A stretch of DNA of 64,000 nucleotides from CAIYTF01 sp963664845 (GTDB taxonomy: Bacteria; Bacteroidota; Ignavibacteria; Ignavibacteriales; Ignavibacteriaceae), in contig OY761615.1 in the NCBI GenBank assembly GCA_963664845.1, positions 2,108,001-2,172,000 on the forward strand, in the 5' to 3' direction. The notes under the pieces are model-generated. The model was given only the letters and a program-made list of their open reading frames with translations, did no database searches and was not told where the DNA came from. How positions within the stretch are numbered: position 1 is the stretch's first letter; every line of letters starts with the position of its first letter. The position numbers were made by a program, and so were the translations under genes. Positions 1 through 8,334 of the stretch are shown one piece after another.

Positions 1-1185
1 CCCAGCACAAAATTCTACCCGGCATTCTATTTATGCTCATTTCTTTCGTTACTCTCGATGATTTTAATTCAGGTCAACGGAGCGTTCATTTTTGCAGCAA
101 TCGCTATTTTGATAATGAATTTGATTATAAACAAATTCTATACCAACAAAATCCATGGATTTTTTTCTGGATTCGCCAGCCTGAATGCACTGATATCCTC
201 CGCAATAACAATAAGTGGAATAAAATCTGAAGTTCCCAATGACGGGATTAACACGTTGCGAAGTCAGCGCCGACTATTAAAATCGCTGAAAAAAAAGATC
301 GGTTATCTCGTGATTGATAAAGTTGCTCTCAATGATTTTGCGGTCATTGCAATCGAATATATGAACATGTTCATGCTTTTCGACGTTATTGCCTATTACC
401 GCTCGGTGCATATATTATCAAAGCATCAAAAGGAAATGCACCAGATGTTTGAAATCGTGGCCGAGCTTGATGCCTTTATTTCTGTGGCCTCCTATCTCGC
501 TGATGGCAAAAAGTATTCAACTCCCCAGTTTACCAGACAGGGAACCATTGGCTTTACGAACTTGTATCACCCGCTTATCGACAATGCCGTCCCCAATTCA
601 CTTCCCAACATGGAGAATTCTGCCTTGATCACCGGCTCCAACATGTCAGGGAAAACCACATTCATCAAGACGCTGGGGATTAATTTGATTTTGGCGCAGA
701 CGCTTAATATATGTATGGCAGATTCATTAACGACGCCCCACTACAAAATCAAAACAGCGATAAGGCGTGGAGACGATCTTGAGGAAGGCAAAAGTTACTT
801 CTTTGTGGAGATAGAAGAACTGAGAAATTTTATTCAGTTGTCGGACGCACCAAATGAGTACTTGTTTTTGATCGACGAAATATTCAGGGGCACCAATACC
901 ATTGAACGGCTGGCGGCGTCGACCGCAGTTTTGAAATACCTTGCCAATAATAATCACGTCTTTGTAACTACACACGATATCGAATTACAGGAATTACTTA
1001 AAAGTAAATTTCAGATGTTTCACTTCAGCGATCTGGTTGAAAATGGCAGTTTTTTATTTACCTATAAAATTCAGTCTGGGCCTTGTACGTCCGGCAATGC
1101 AATCAAATTACTGGAATTTTTAAAGTACCCTGCACAGATAACAGAAGAAGCAAATACAATTGTAAACAGCCTCATTGGGAACTAA
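1..1185 (+). CDS. MutS-family ATPase (MutS2/MSH-like domain V), 5' end outside window
   Basis: The reading frame is open from base 1, so the N-terminus lies outside the window; the first in-window ATG at 58 is not assumed to be the start. The visible N-terminal part is hydrophobic and could hold membrane segments. The C-terminal half is a MutS-type ABC ATPase domain: Walker A GSNMSGKTT, Walker B LFLIDEIFRGTN and a downstream TTHD switch motif. Known family: MutS homologues without the mismatch-binding domain, often membrane-anchored and of unknown role in Bacteroidota-type genomes. Mismatch repair itself is not supported, because no mismatch-recognition domain is visible. No gene follows closely on the same strand. 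Confidence 0.85.
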   Translation, partial: PSTKFYPAFYLCSFLSLLSMILIQVNGAFIFAAIAILIMNLIINKFYTNKIHGFFSGFASLNALISSAITISGIKSEVPNDGINTLRSQRRLLKSLKKKIGYLVIDKVALNDFAVIAIEYMNMFMLFDVIAYYRSVHILSKHQKEMHQMFEIVAELDAFISVASYLADGKKYSTPQFTRQGTIGFTNLYHPLIDNAVPNSLPNMENSALITGSNMSGKTTFIKTLGINLILAQTLNICMADSLTTPHYKIKTAIRRGDDLEEGKSYFFVEIEELRNFIQLSDAPNEYLFLIDEIFRGTNTIERLAASTAVLKYLANNNHVFVTTHDIELQELLKSKFQMFHFSDLVENGSFLFTYKIQSGPCTSGNAIKLLEFLKYPAQITEEANTIVNSLIGN

Positions 1186-1248
1186 TTGTTTCGGGAGGAG
1201 CACTCATCACTGACGGTTATCAGAGAATACAATGCCCCACAAAACTTA

Positions 1249-1529
1249 TCAATTAGTATGACCGGAACTAGCAGTGGCTACTGTTGCCTTGAGCGCATCT
1301 TCAAGCGTAACACCCCTGTATGAGACGACCTCCCAAGAGGCGCCAAATCCTCTGTCCCCAAAAACAAGTCAAGCTCACTATCTTCAATAGCAACGCAGAT
1401 ATCTGCAATGGCAAATATACACATGGCAACATACCGGGAATTACTCATGGAAGACAAACTGGTCAATGTGATATCAGGAACTAACAGTAGGCCAAGGAGA
1501 ATAAGCGCAAAAATCAGTTTATCAACCAA
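1249..1529 (-). pseudogene. Possible frameshifted small exported protein
   Basis: Reading leftwards from an ATG at 1529, the frame gives a hydrophobic leader (MVDKLIFALILLGLLLVP) and reaches ...DSELDLFLGTE. After a TTTTTGGGG run near 1350-1360 the original frame turns into unlikely sequence ending in basic residues. The frame one base over continues convincingly as RGFGASWEVVSYRGVTLEDA and stops at 1249. One extra T in the run would join the two parts into a product of about 94 residues. This may be a decayed gene or a sequencing error in a homopolymer. No family is recognised. Confidence 0.33.
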
Positions 1530-1701
1530 TTTGTGCTTTTTTCAACAAATCGGGAATAAACAACAATACTATGATGTCTAACTGTTGTGGATAGTTATAT
1601 CCCTTTTACTCAAAAACGTTTTCGATAATCTAAGGTAAAAATTTATTAAGTTTTATAAGATATTTATTCCGATTTCCTTTGTATGGAATCAATACGGCAA
1701 T

Positions 1702-1862
1702 TTAACTCCGGAATATAAGATCGAAACCGATGACACGTTTATACTTTGAACCGACATCATAGCTCTCTATATTTTGATCATCCGCTGCATGTGGCAGGCC
1801 GGCGAAGTTGACATACGAATGCACAGCAAATGTTGCATCTTCTGTCTGGATGCGGATTCTTT
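1702..1862 (-). pseudogene. Possible C-terminal gene fragment
   Basis: Leftwards from about 1862 there are some 53 codons that read like ordinary protein (for example TEDATFAVHSYVNFAGLPHA and GSKYKRVIGFDLIF), ending at a TAA at 1702-1704. A stop lies immediately upstream in the same frame and there is no start codon, so only a remnant is visible. No family is recognised. Its orientation matches the other remnant at 1249-1529, but nothing shows they were one gene. Confidence 0.25.
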
Positions 1863-1942
1863 AGTCATCTGTAAATATCTTAATAATATAAAAGCTTTCG
1901 GCAACAATAAATTTATCAATCATTTTAGAATGTGAGGCATTT

Positions 1943-3130
1943 TTGAAAAGTACAATCCATTTTTCCTTTTTATTTCTTGCAATAACAGGATTCTGTTACG
2001 CGCAAAGTCTCAGCAGAGTAGATTTTCGATCTGAATTAACGCCACAGTATTTGGGAAGCGGAACGAGTACCCGTCTTCCGGTTGTTTTCAGGGCTACCGT
2101 TCAAAACCTTACTGCCTATACAACTTACCGGTATTTTATTCAGGGGGCAATATTTTCCGATTTGGGCAAGACAAACTCTGGTGCAGGAAACACTCTTCTG
2201 ATGAATCCTGACTCTGCCAGCTTTGTTTACACTACCGGACCATCGATAGCGACTGCAGGCGGGTACAGTATTTTCAAAACAAATGCGAGCGGTGAATACA
2301 CCGGTTGGTTCGCGTTTGCCAATACAGGCAATGCCAAGTTTACCGCAGGTAATTATATTTCTCCAACGATCACCCTTGCCGACAGCGTTGGAACATTGCT
2401 TGCAAGGCGGGCACTGTCGGATTCAATTCGCGTGCTCAGTTTCAGCACCACAACAACAGAGACCGACGGAACAGGTGTCTGGGCAAAATCATCCGGTACA
2501 GCGCGGAATCTGGTTGTGCTTTATGATGTTGCCGATGGATCAACCAGACCACTCGCCATAACATATCTTGAAAGCGATGGATCAACTATAGCGAGCTCAG
2601 TTCAATTCTATGTTGACAGCGTGAACGGGAACAATGGAAGATGGGGCACAATCATACCAAATGTCAATGTAAACGGCATACGGCGGATTGAGCTGCGTTC
2701 ATTAAGTGATGGTTCCATTGTTTCTTATCTTAGCAACGAAACAGGAGTGTGGAATGGCATCAGCACAGTTAATCCGGCTGGAGGAACTACACCCTTGGGT
2801 CTCGATACATTGATATTTGGACCTCCAACTAAAGTTAGTCCGGCAACAGTAAAAGCCGGGAAATATAGCTTGAAGCAAAACTATCCCAATCCTTTCAACC
2901 CTGCAACGGTTATCACCTATCATATTCCGCAGAGCAGTTACGTTACCTTAAAAGTTTATAATGCGCTGGGAAATGAAGTTGCAACGCTGGTTAATGCAGA
3001 AAAAGCCGCCGGTGATTACGAACTAAAGTTCGATGCTGCCAGCGACAGGAACCTAGCAAGTGGTATATATTTTTACAAACTGACAGCCGGCGATTACAGT
3101 GAAGTAAGAAAAATGCTCTTAATAAAATAA
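1943..3130 (+). CDS. Secreted protein with T9SS C-terminal sorting domain
   Basis: The start is a TTG at 1943 preceded by TGTGAGG; it is chosen because it gives a clean Sec signal peptide (hydrophobic core FSFLFLAITGFCYAQ). The 395-residue product has a beta-rich central part of unknown function. It ends in a sorting domain of about 80 residues: LKQNYPNPFNPATVITY, then YNALGNEVATLV, then SGIYFYKLTAGDYSEVRKM. Known family: such tails direct proteins across the outer membrane by the type IX system, after which they are cleaved or surface-anchored. The passenger domain is not recognised, so the surface role is unknown. The gene seems monocistronic, with a strong hairpin terminator 127 bases downstream. 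Confidence 0.85.
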   Translation: MKSTIHFSFLFLAITGFCYAQSLSRVDFRSELTPQYLGSGTSTRLPVVFRATVQNLTAYTTYRYFIQGAIFSDLGKTNSGAGNTLLMNPDSASFVYTTGPSIATAGGYSIFKTNASGEYTGWFAFANTGNAKFTAGNYISPTITLADSVGTLLARRALSDSIRVLSFSTTTTETDGTGVWAKSSGTARNLVVLYDVADGSTRPLAITYLESDGSTIASSVQFYVDSVNGNNGRWGTIIPNVNVNGIRRIELRSLSDGSIVSYLSNETGVWNGISTVNPAGGTTPLGLDTLIFGPPTKVSPATVKAGKYSLKQNYPNPFNPATVITYHIPQSSYVTLKVYNALGNEVATLVNAEKAAGDYELKFDAASDRNLASGIYFYKLTAGDYSEVRKMLLIK

Positions 3131-3256
3131 ACCACTGATTCAACTGATTTGTATGATTCCTCTGCGAAAGCATAGCCAATCGAAAAGTCATAAAAAATAC
3201 TAAGCCGGTTAGTGTGAAAAGTAGAAAAGTAATTGTCCTATTCAGCGATAAAGCCT

Positions 3257-3298
3257 CCCGCAAGTCTCACCCTTCCTGAGATTTGCGGGTTGGTTTTT
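3257..3298 (+). terminator. Rho-independent terminator after the T9SS gene
   Basis: A 13-base-pair stem with one G-T pair (3257-3269 with 3277-3289) and a 7-base loop is followed by TTGGTTTTT. It lies between convergent genes and could act in both directions, but the T-run favours the plus strand. Confidence 0.75.
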
Positions 3299-3411
3299 CC
3301 AGGAACATACAGATTCATAACACTCGGGTTCCATCCTTATCAAATTCATGAATCGTGTTTGCAGGCTGTTCATACAATGTCGTATTATTTCGACTCTCCC
3401 AGGCCATCCCC

Positions 3412-5010
3412 TTATTTTACCAGCACCATGGATCGTAACTGGCTTGTGCCGCCATAGCGCATACGGCAAAAATATACTCCGTTTGCTTTTGCAGATGCAT
3501 TCCAACTTAAAAGATGAGAACCCGTAGTGTAGTACCTGTCAGAGAGCACTTCAATAATAGAGCCGGTTACATCACACACGTCAATTCGCACGTTTCCAGA
3601 CGTTGGAATCGAAAACTCAATAGTAGTTGACGGATTAAACGGATTCGGATAGTTCTGGCTCAGTCTGAAATCAGGTTTGTGAATGTTGTTTGTTCGCACT
3701 TCACTCGGATAGGTAAAGGGTTCATTAACCAGATGATAATATTCTTCCGCTTGTCCGTTATAATCTCGCTGCAGATAGGGAGTCTTCAACGGCGTTCTTG
3801 TCAGGCTTGTAAGAGGAATAAGCGAAGCCGAGCCATCGGATTTCCACTCATAAAGCGGTATTTTGTCCGGATTAAGATATTTAGCCTGCCCTCGTTCAAT
3901 GGCCATATGAAGCAGACCAAAGTTTCCCGGTTCATGACCGGCAAGCCAGATCCCGATATTGTCTACGTGAAATTGATTTCTGCCAAAAATAATTACATTT
4001 GTCATATAATCCGTAGCCCTTCCATCGGGTGCCGGCCCCACAACAAAATTACCATCACGTCCATAGATGCCTTCAATAATATGCAGGGCGGGGTGTGTTA
4101 CCGAATTCGTATCTAAACAGCGACTGGCCCAAGTCTCTTGCCATATTCCTCCACTGTCGCCTGGACGGTCCCACCGCGGAATGGACTCAAGATGCCGATT
4201 ATAGTTTGCCAGAATAATTGCTTTTGCATTCGGATTAATGTGCGCTGAGTCAACATTCATAGTGGCGCTATATGCCGCACAGTGTTGCTGATAATCATGC
4301 GCTATTGATCCCTGCATGTTTTTTGCGCACAGAGTCAACCCCATAAGATGCGTCTTTAGTTTGGCCACGTTAAGAAGAAACGTGTCAGGTGAGTTTACCG
4401 GTGCAAGGAATGGTATTTTCGTAAACCAAACACCATCCGGAACATCTACCCACTGGACGTCGGATAGTTTCAACGAGCTGACTGAAGCGCTCATATCGCG
4501 TATTTCGGCACCAGTTCTGGTTGCCATACTAAGATAACCCCCTTCTTCATAGTCGGTTGGGCAATTCGTCTCACGGATGTAAAATTGGTTTCCGGCAACT
4601 CCAAGGGATTTAATGCTCTCAATTATACCCTCGACAAAATTGGAATCAGTTACGATACCCATCGTTCCTTCACGCGTATAGAGAGCATTTGTGGTATCTC
4701 TACAGGTAATATTGGGTTTCAAGGCAACTTTGGTGGAAACCGGGACTCCTCCGCTAGCCTGCTCCATGGGAACAAATACCGATTTAGCAAAATCACATGC
4801 AGCAGCCTTGATGGCCGATGTATTGGTTTTAACATCAATGTTTGTTTTAATAATAAATACTGCATCCGGGTTGGCAGAAATAAAAGGATGAACGCCAAAA
4901 TAGTTTGAGGAGGGTTGGAGCGGAGCTCCAAATACGTGCACCGGTTTCAGGAACGTAGCCGCCCCGGCAGCTGCAGATAGCTTTAAAAAAGATCTTCTTG
5001 AAAAATACAT
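3412..5010 (-). CDS. Tat-signal DUF362 protein with T9SS sorting domain
   Basis: The 532-residue product starts with a twin-arginine signal (SRRSFLKLSAAAGAATF), suggesting Tat rather than Sec export. The body (roughly residues 50-400) matches the DUF362 type, which carries the VALKPNITCRD-like strand and conserved Asn/Asp residues; related proteins often carry or partner with iron-sulfur domains, but no Cys cluster is seen here. The end is a T9SS sorting domain (LSQNYPNPFNPSTTIEF ... GVYFCRMRYGG). No enzymatic function is established for the family. The ATG at 5010 is chosen because it directly precedes the Tat motif. A Tat leader with a T9SS tail is unusual. Confidence 0.8.
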   Translation of the reverse strand: MYFSRRSFLKLSAAAGAATFLKPVHVFGAPLQPSSNYFGVHPFISANPDAVFIIKTNIDVKTNTSAIKAAACDFAKSVFVPMEQASGGVPVSTKVALKPNITCRDTTNALYTREGTMGIVTDSNFVEGIIESIKSLGVAGNQFYIRETNCPTDYEEGGYLSMATRTGAEIRDMSASVSSLKLSDVQWVDVPDGVWFTKIPFLAPVNSPDTFLLNVAKLKTHLMGLTLCAKNMQGSIAHDYQQHCAAYSATMNVDSAHINPNAKAIILANYNRHLESIPRWDRPGDSGGIWQETWASRCLDTNSVTHPALHIIEGIYGRDGNFVVGPAPDGRATDYMTNVIIFGRNQFHVDNIGIWLAGHEPGNFGLLHMAIERGQAKYLNPDKIPLYEWKSDGSASLIPLTSLTRTPLKTPYLQRDYNGQAEEYYHLVNEPFTYPSEVRTNNIHKPDFRLSQNYPNPFNPSTTIEFSIPTSGNVRIDVCDVTGSIIEVLSDRYYTTGSHLLSWNASAKANGVYFCRMRYGGTSQLRSMVLVK

Positions 5011-5530
5011 ACTTACCCCGTAAATTGATTAAATAATCATTATTACGCAGTAAACATAATAACGTTTATGCCTAATTCAAAATACTTCAACCGATGAGCC
5101 GCGTTAAGGTGTAAGTACATATTAGAGCAAAACGCCCGGTACCCAGTATACGTGTGACCGTCTTGACATTAAAATACCCACTAAAAGAAAACACCACGGC
5201 GCGGAGGACATAAAGGTGAACCAGAACAGCATTTTACCTGAGTGATTTATTGCTCAAATTACTAATTATACGATTAATACAACGAACTAAGTCACCTTTT
5301 TTTTGCTCTCAGTAACCTTGGCGAAATGTCGCAGGGGCCAAAGAACCAGGCGCCTTAAAAGCTTAGTGTTTCAATGATCAAGGCTCGGCTGAATTACAGA
5401 AGCACTTCCCACACAATCTGAAAAAATTGTTTAAAGGCGCCATATTTGCGGAAATGCAATTTTCGATTCGATTCAATTTTTTTTTGCGAATAATGCTTTA
5501 ATTCCCTAAATTTGGAATCGCTAATTTTTT
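5011..5530. other. Intergenic region before tRNA-Met
   Basis: AT-rich spacer of about 520 bases between the divergent DUF362 gene and the tRNA. No coding frame with a credible start or composition is visible, and no clear hairpin. It presumably holds the promoter of the leftward DUF362 gene and that of the rightward tRNA/secG unit. Confidence 0.5.
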
Positions 5531-5604
5531 GGCGGGGTAGCTCAGTCGGTTAGAGCAATGGAATCATAATCCATGTGTCGGGGGTTCGAATCCCTCCCCC
5601 GCTA
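5531..5604 (+). tRNA. tRNA-Met (anticodon CAT)
   Basis: A full cloverleaf of 74 bases can be folded: acceptor GGCGGGG/CCCCGCT (first pair G-U), D stem GCTC/GAGC, anticodon stem ATGGA/TCCAT with loop ATCATAA (anticodon CAT), T stem GGGGG/CCCTC with loop TTCGAAT, discriminator A. CCA is not encoded. The anticodon stem lacks the three G-C pairs of an initiator, so an elongator tRNA-Met is most likely. A lysidine-modified tRNA-Ile2 cannot be fully excluded. Confidence 0.93.
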
Positions 5605-5625
5605 CTGTTAAATTTGGAGAAAAAA

Positions 5626-5919
5626 ATGTATACGTTATTATTAACTTTAGCTGTAATTATTGCTGTTTTGCTGGTAATTGTCGTCCTTTTACAGGCGAGC
5701 AAAGGCAGCGGGCTTGCCGGGACACTCGGTGGAGCACAGCAAATGGGCGCTATGTTCGGTACCAGACGTACTGCTGATTTTCTCAGCAAAGCAACCTGGT
5801 GGCTGGCAGGCTCATTGGTTGTTTTAGCTCTGCTGATCAATCTCTTTTTCCTTCCCGGCAAAAGCAAGGTTGCGAAGCAGAAACAAGCAACGCAACAGGA
5901 AGCCCCTGCCGAGAATTAA
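5626..5919 (+). CDS. secG: Preprotein translocase subunit SecG
   Basis: Small inner-membrane partner of SecYE that assists SecA-driven export. The 97-residue product has two membrane helices (about residues 2-22 and 53-75) around the conserved loop QASKGSGLAGTLGG...MFGTRRTADFLSK, the signature of SecG. The C-terminal tail is charged and low in complexity. The ATG at 5626 is chosen because GGAGA lies 7 bases upstream; a longer frame would run back into the tRNA. It lies 21 bases after tRNA-Met and may be read from the same promoter. It converges with the PBP4 gene, 6 bases away. Confidence 0.93.
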   Translation: MYTLLLTLAVIIAVLLVIVVLLQASKGSGLAGTLGGAQQMGAMFGTRRTADFLSKATWWLAGSLVVLALLINLFFLPGKSKVAKQKQATQQEAPAEN

Positions 5920-5961
5920 AAAAGTTTACCGCTCCGGGTCGAATTTGTACCCGGAAGCGGT
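5919..5961 (-). terminator. Terminator hairpin built into the 3' end of the PBP4 gene
   Basis: On the minus strand a stem (ACCGCTTCCGGGT with ACCCGGAGCGGT, one bulge) is followed by AAACTTTTTT. The last codons and the TAA of the leftward gene (5926-5928) lie inside the hairpin and its tail. On the plus strand the same stem lies just after secG, so it may stop both transcripts. Confidence 0.65.
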
Positions 5962-7179
5962 TTCAATTATCAAATCCTGCAATTGCCTGTAATAACGGGC
6001 GTTTCCCCTTCCAAATTCAAACATAATTCCCACTATCAGTTCATCACCATTGGCACATTTCAGATAGCCTGCAATTGTTGACACTCCGTTAACCGTTCCT
6101 GTTTTTCCGAAAAAGTGCTCAGCTGCTGACGAGCCACCCATTCTTCCACGTAAGGTTCCGTCTTCGCTTGAAATACTAAGTGATTTTACAAAATCGTCAA
6201 ATGAAGGCAGGTTGGTATATGCCCATTCCAGCAAGTTTACGATACTGCGGACGGATGCCTGATTAAAGTGGGATAGGCCGGAACCGTCCACCAGTTCACC
6301 ACCATCGGTAACAATGTCGTTCCTGTGCAGGAACTCTTTTTCGGCTTGAGATGCATAAAATGCGCTTCCCTCAACCTTGCTATTATAGGCACCAGTGGTC
6401 TTAAACAGGCACTCGGCCAGAAAGTTGTCGCTACGTTTATTGACAATTTTTATCAGGTCCTTGAGCAGTGGCCCCTTTGCCAGTAATTCAGTGGCTGTTT
6501 TAGGGGTAATTCCTGAAATTGCTTCACCACTCACCTGAATTCCAGCTTCGCGCAATTCTTCACGCAGCCGCTGGGCGACATGCAGTGGTGGATTGGACAC
6601 CAGCGAACGTGATATTCGTACCTTCCCCCGACGGCCTTTCCGTGCCACCGTTTGTTGATTCCGGTCAAGAACGAGCGCAGAAACAGGAGGGATTCCCGAA
6701 GCACCGGGTTCATCTTCAATCCAATCACGGCGGGAGTATTCATCGTCAAAATAGGAGTCATCACCAATGATCTTTCCGGCGATCTTCTGTATGCCCTTTC
6801 GTTTGAGGTCCTGAACCATTGCCTTAAGATCAGCAGTTTCGAACAATGAATTGCCAAATCCTTTAATATACAGATTGCCATCAATAACGCCCGAGGAAGG
6901 GATTTTGCTGTCGGTATATATTTTAACGGCAATCTGGAAATTGGGGCCCATCAGAGAAATGGCAGTAATTGTGGTAAAAAGCTTGGTAACGGAAGCCGGT
7001 GTCATAAGTTGGCCGGCATTATATGAATAGATCGTATCGTTGCTCAGCGGGTTAATAATAAGCACTGAGTGTCTGGCACCTTTGGCCCGGCTGAGAATGG
7101 ACGAAATTCTTGTTTGGAGTGATTCCTGAGGAAAGACAGATATGTTTAAAATATAAAGAAAAATTACAATTTTTTTCAT
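5926..7179 (-). CDS. dacB: D-alanyl-D-alanine carboxypeptidase/endopeptidase, PBP4 (S13) family
   Basis: Periplasmic peptidoglycan hydrolase that trims or cleaves cross-linked stem peptides. From the ATG at 7179 the product has 417 residues with an N-terminal signal peptide (KKIVIFLYILNISVFPQ). All three active-site motifs of the penicillin-binding fold are present: S-V-T-K (Ser63, Lys66), S-D-N (about 250-252) and K-T-G (about 359-361). Length and the long insert between SxxK and SxN fit PBP4/S13. An in-frame ATG 60 bases earlier is not used because it would place polar sequence before the signal peptide. The divergent LOG gene begins 72 bases away. Confidence 0.9.
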   Translation of the reverse strand: MKKIVIFLYILNISVFPQESLQTRISSILSRAKGARHSVLIINPLSNDTIYSYNAGQLMTPASVTKLFTTITAISLMGPNFQIAVKIYTDSKIPSSGVIDGNLYIKGFGNSLFETADLKAMVQDLKRKGIQKIAGKIIGDDSYFDDEYSRRDWIEDEPGASGIPPVSALVLDRNQQTVARKGRRGKVRISRSLVSNPPLHVAQRLREELREAGIQVSGEAISGITPKTATELLAKGPLLKDLIKIVNKRSDNFLAECLFKTTGAYNSKVEGSAFYASQAEKEFLHRNDIVTDGGELVDGSGLSHFNQASVRSIVNLLEWAYTNLPSFDDFVKSLSISSEDGTLRGRMGGSSAAEHFFGKTGTVNGVSTIAGYLKCANGDELIVGIMFEFGRGNARYYRQLQDLIIETASGYKFDPER

Positions 7180-7251
7180 CAGAATAGCTATATTCCTTGT
7201 TCGTTTTATTTTATTTATTACATTTACACAAAAAAACACTTGGATGCGAAC

Positions 7252-8079
7252 ATGACGAAAATTCCTTTAACGGTCAAAGCGTATGAAAACGATGAGTTCC
7301 TAAGCTCATCAGATGCCCGGATACTCCGAATCATCTCAGAGTATATGGAGCCGCTTGCCCGGTTCAAAAAACACAAGATACTAGACACCATAGTATTCTT
7401 TGGCTCTGCCCGCCTGGTCTCAAAAAAACAGGCCAATGCAGAATATGCTAAAATAAAAGCGTTGGACCCAAAATCAGCAAATTTTGCCGAGAAACTCCGC
7501 AACGCACAGCGTACAGTAAATATGTCAAAGTATTATGAAGATGCGGTAATCTTGTCGAAGATGCTGACCAAATGGTCGATGGAGCTTAACTCGCCTGAGA
7601 ACCGGTTTATCATCTGCACCGGCGGCGGGCCTGGCATTATGGAAGCGGCAAACCGCGGGGCGAAACTGGCAGGTGGTTATTCGGTCGGCTTAAATATCAG
7701 CATCCCGTTTGAACAATTTGTAAATAAATTCGTCACACCGCAATTGAAGTTTGAATTCCACTACTTCTTCATGAGAAAATTCTGGTTTGCCTATCTTTCA
7801 AAGGCTCTTATCGTGTTCCCCGGTGGCTTTGGCACCATGGATGAACTGTTTGAGCTTATGACGCTTATTCAAACCGGCAAAATAAAGAAACAGCTCCCCA
7901 TAGTCGTTTATGACGAAAAATTCTGGAAGTCAGTTATTAATTTTGACGGGTTTGTAGAAGCCGGAGTAGTCAGCAAGAGTGACCTGAACCTGTTTCAGTT
8001 CGCCAACACGCCTGAAAAAGCCTTCGAGATAATCAAAACTCACTTTGAGAAGAACTATCTCAATAAGAAGAAGAGCTAA
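7252..8079 (+). CDS. LOG-family protein (TIGR00730 / lysine decarboxylase-like fold)
   Basis: The product has the two signature motifs of LOG proteins: CTGGGPGIMEAANRG near residue 122 and FPGGFGTMDELFELMT near residue 189. Characterised members are nucleotide phosphoribohydrolases that release free bases (cytokinins or adenine) from nucleoside monophosphates. The older name lysine decarboxylase is not supported. At 275 residues it is longer than the smallest family members, with an N-terminal extension containing KYYEDAVILSKMLTKW. The ATG at 7252 is taken over the upstream TTG at 7240. The substrate cannot be read from the sequence. Confidence 0.85.
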   Translation: MTKIPLTVKAYENDEFLSSSDARILRIISEYMEPLARFKKHKILDTIVFFGSARLVSKKQANAEYAKIKALDPKSANFAEKLRNAQRTVNMSKYYEDAVILSKMLTKWSMELNSPENRFIICTGGGPGIMEAANRGAKLAGGYSVGLNISIPFEQFVNKFVTPQLKFEFHYFFMRKFWFAYLSKALIVFPGGFGTMDELFELMTLIQTGKIKKQLPIVVYDEKFWKSVINFDGFVEAGVVSKSDLNLFQFANTPEKAFEIIKTHFEKNYLNKKKS

Positions 8080-8090
8080 TAAAATTTATC

Positions 8091-8132
8091 AGGGGCTGTC
8101 AAAATACACGTATTTCAGACAGCCCCTTAAAA
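8091..8132. terminator. Bidirectional terminator between LOG gene and rpsU
   Basis: A perfect 10-base-pair stem (AGGGGCTGTC at 8091-8100 with GACAGCCCCT at 8118-8127) lies exactly between two convergent genes, 12 bases after the LOG stop and 9 bases after the rpsU stop on the other strand. AT-rich tracts flank both sides. Confidence 0.8.
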
Positions 8133-8136
8133 TTTT

Positions 8137-8331
8137 CTAATCGTTCATCATATCCATTCTATGCTGCCGACGGATAGCTTTAAGCTTCTCCATTCTTTTG
8201 CGCATAGACGGTTTTACGAAAAATGATCTCTTCTTAAATTCTTTTAAAATACCGGAGCGTTCGTATTTCTTCTTAAATCTGCGCAGAGCCCGGTCAATGG
8301 ACTCATTCTCCTGAACACTAATGCCTATCAA
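8137..8331 (-). CDS. rpsU: 30S ribosomal protein S21
   Basis: The 64-residue, strongly basic product has the S21 pattern: N-terminal strand MIGISVQENESIDRALRRFK, then KKYERSGILKEFKKRSFFVKP and a basic helix with KRMEKLKAIRR. S21 sits on the small-subunit platform near the 3' end of 16S rRNA and supports initiation. It begins 3 bases after the stop of the zinc-ribbon gene at 8335-8724, so the two are probably cotranscribed and translationally coupled. Confidence 0.95.
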   Translation of the reverse strand: MIGISVQENESIDRALRRFKKKYERSGILKEFKKRSFFVKPSMRKRMEKLKAIRRQHRMDMMND

Positions 8332-8334
8332 GCC

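Larger units (their letters stand above)
1186..1942. other. Gene-poor stretch with two probable gene remnants
   Basis: No intact gene is supported here. Two minus-strand stretches that read like protein but are broken are listed separately (1249-1529 and 1702-1862). The rest is AT-rich. The short TGTGAGG just before 1943 probably serves as the ribosome binding site for the next gene. Confidence 0.5.

Noticed and set aside
5575..5919. 114-residue SecG form starting inside the tRNA
   Set aside because: The extra residues are encoded by tRNA-Met bases; the ATG at 5626 has its own ribosome binding site.
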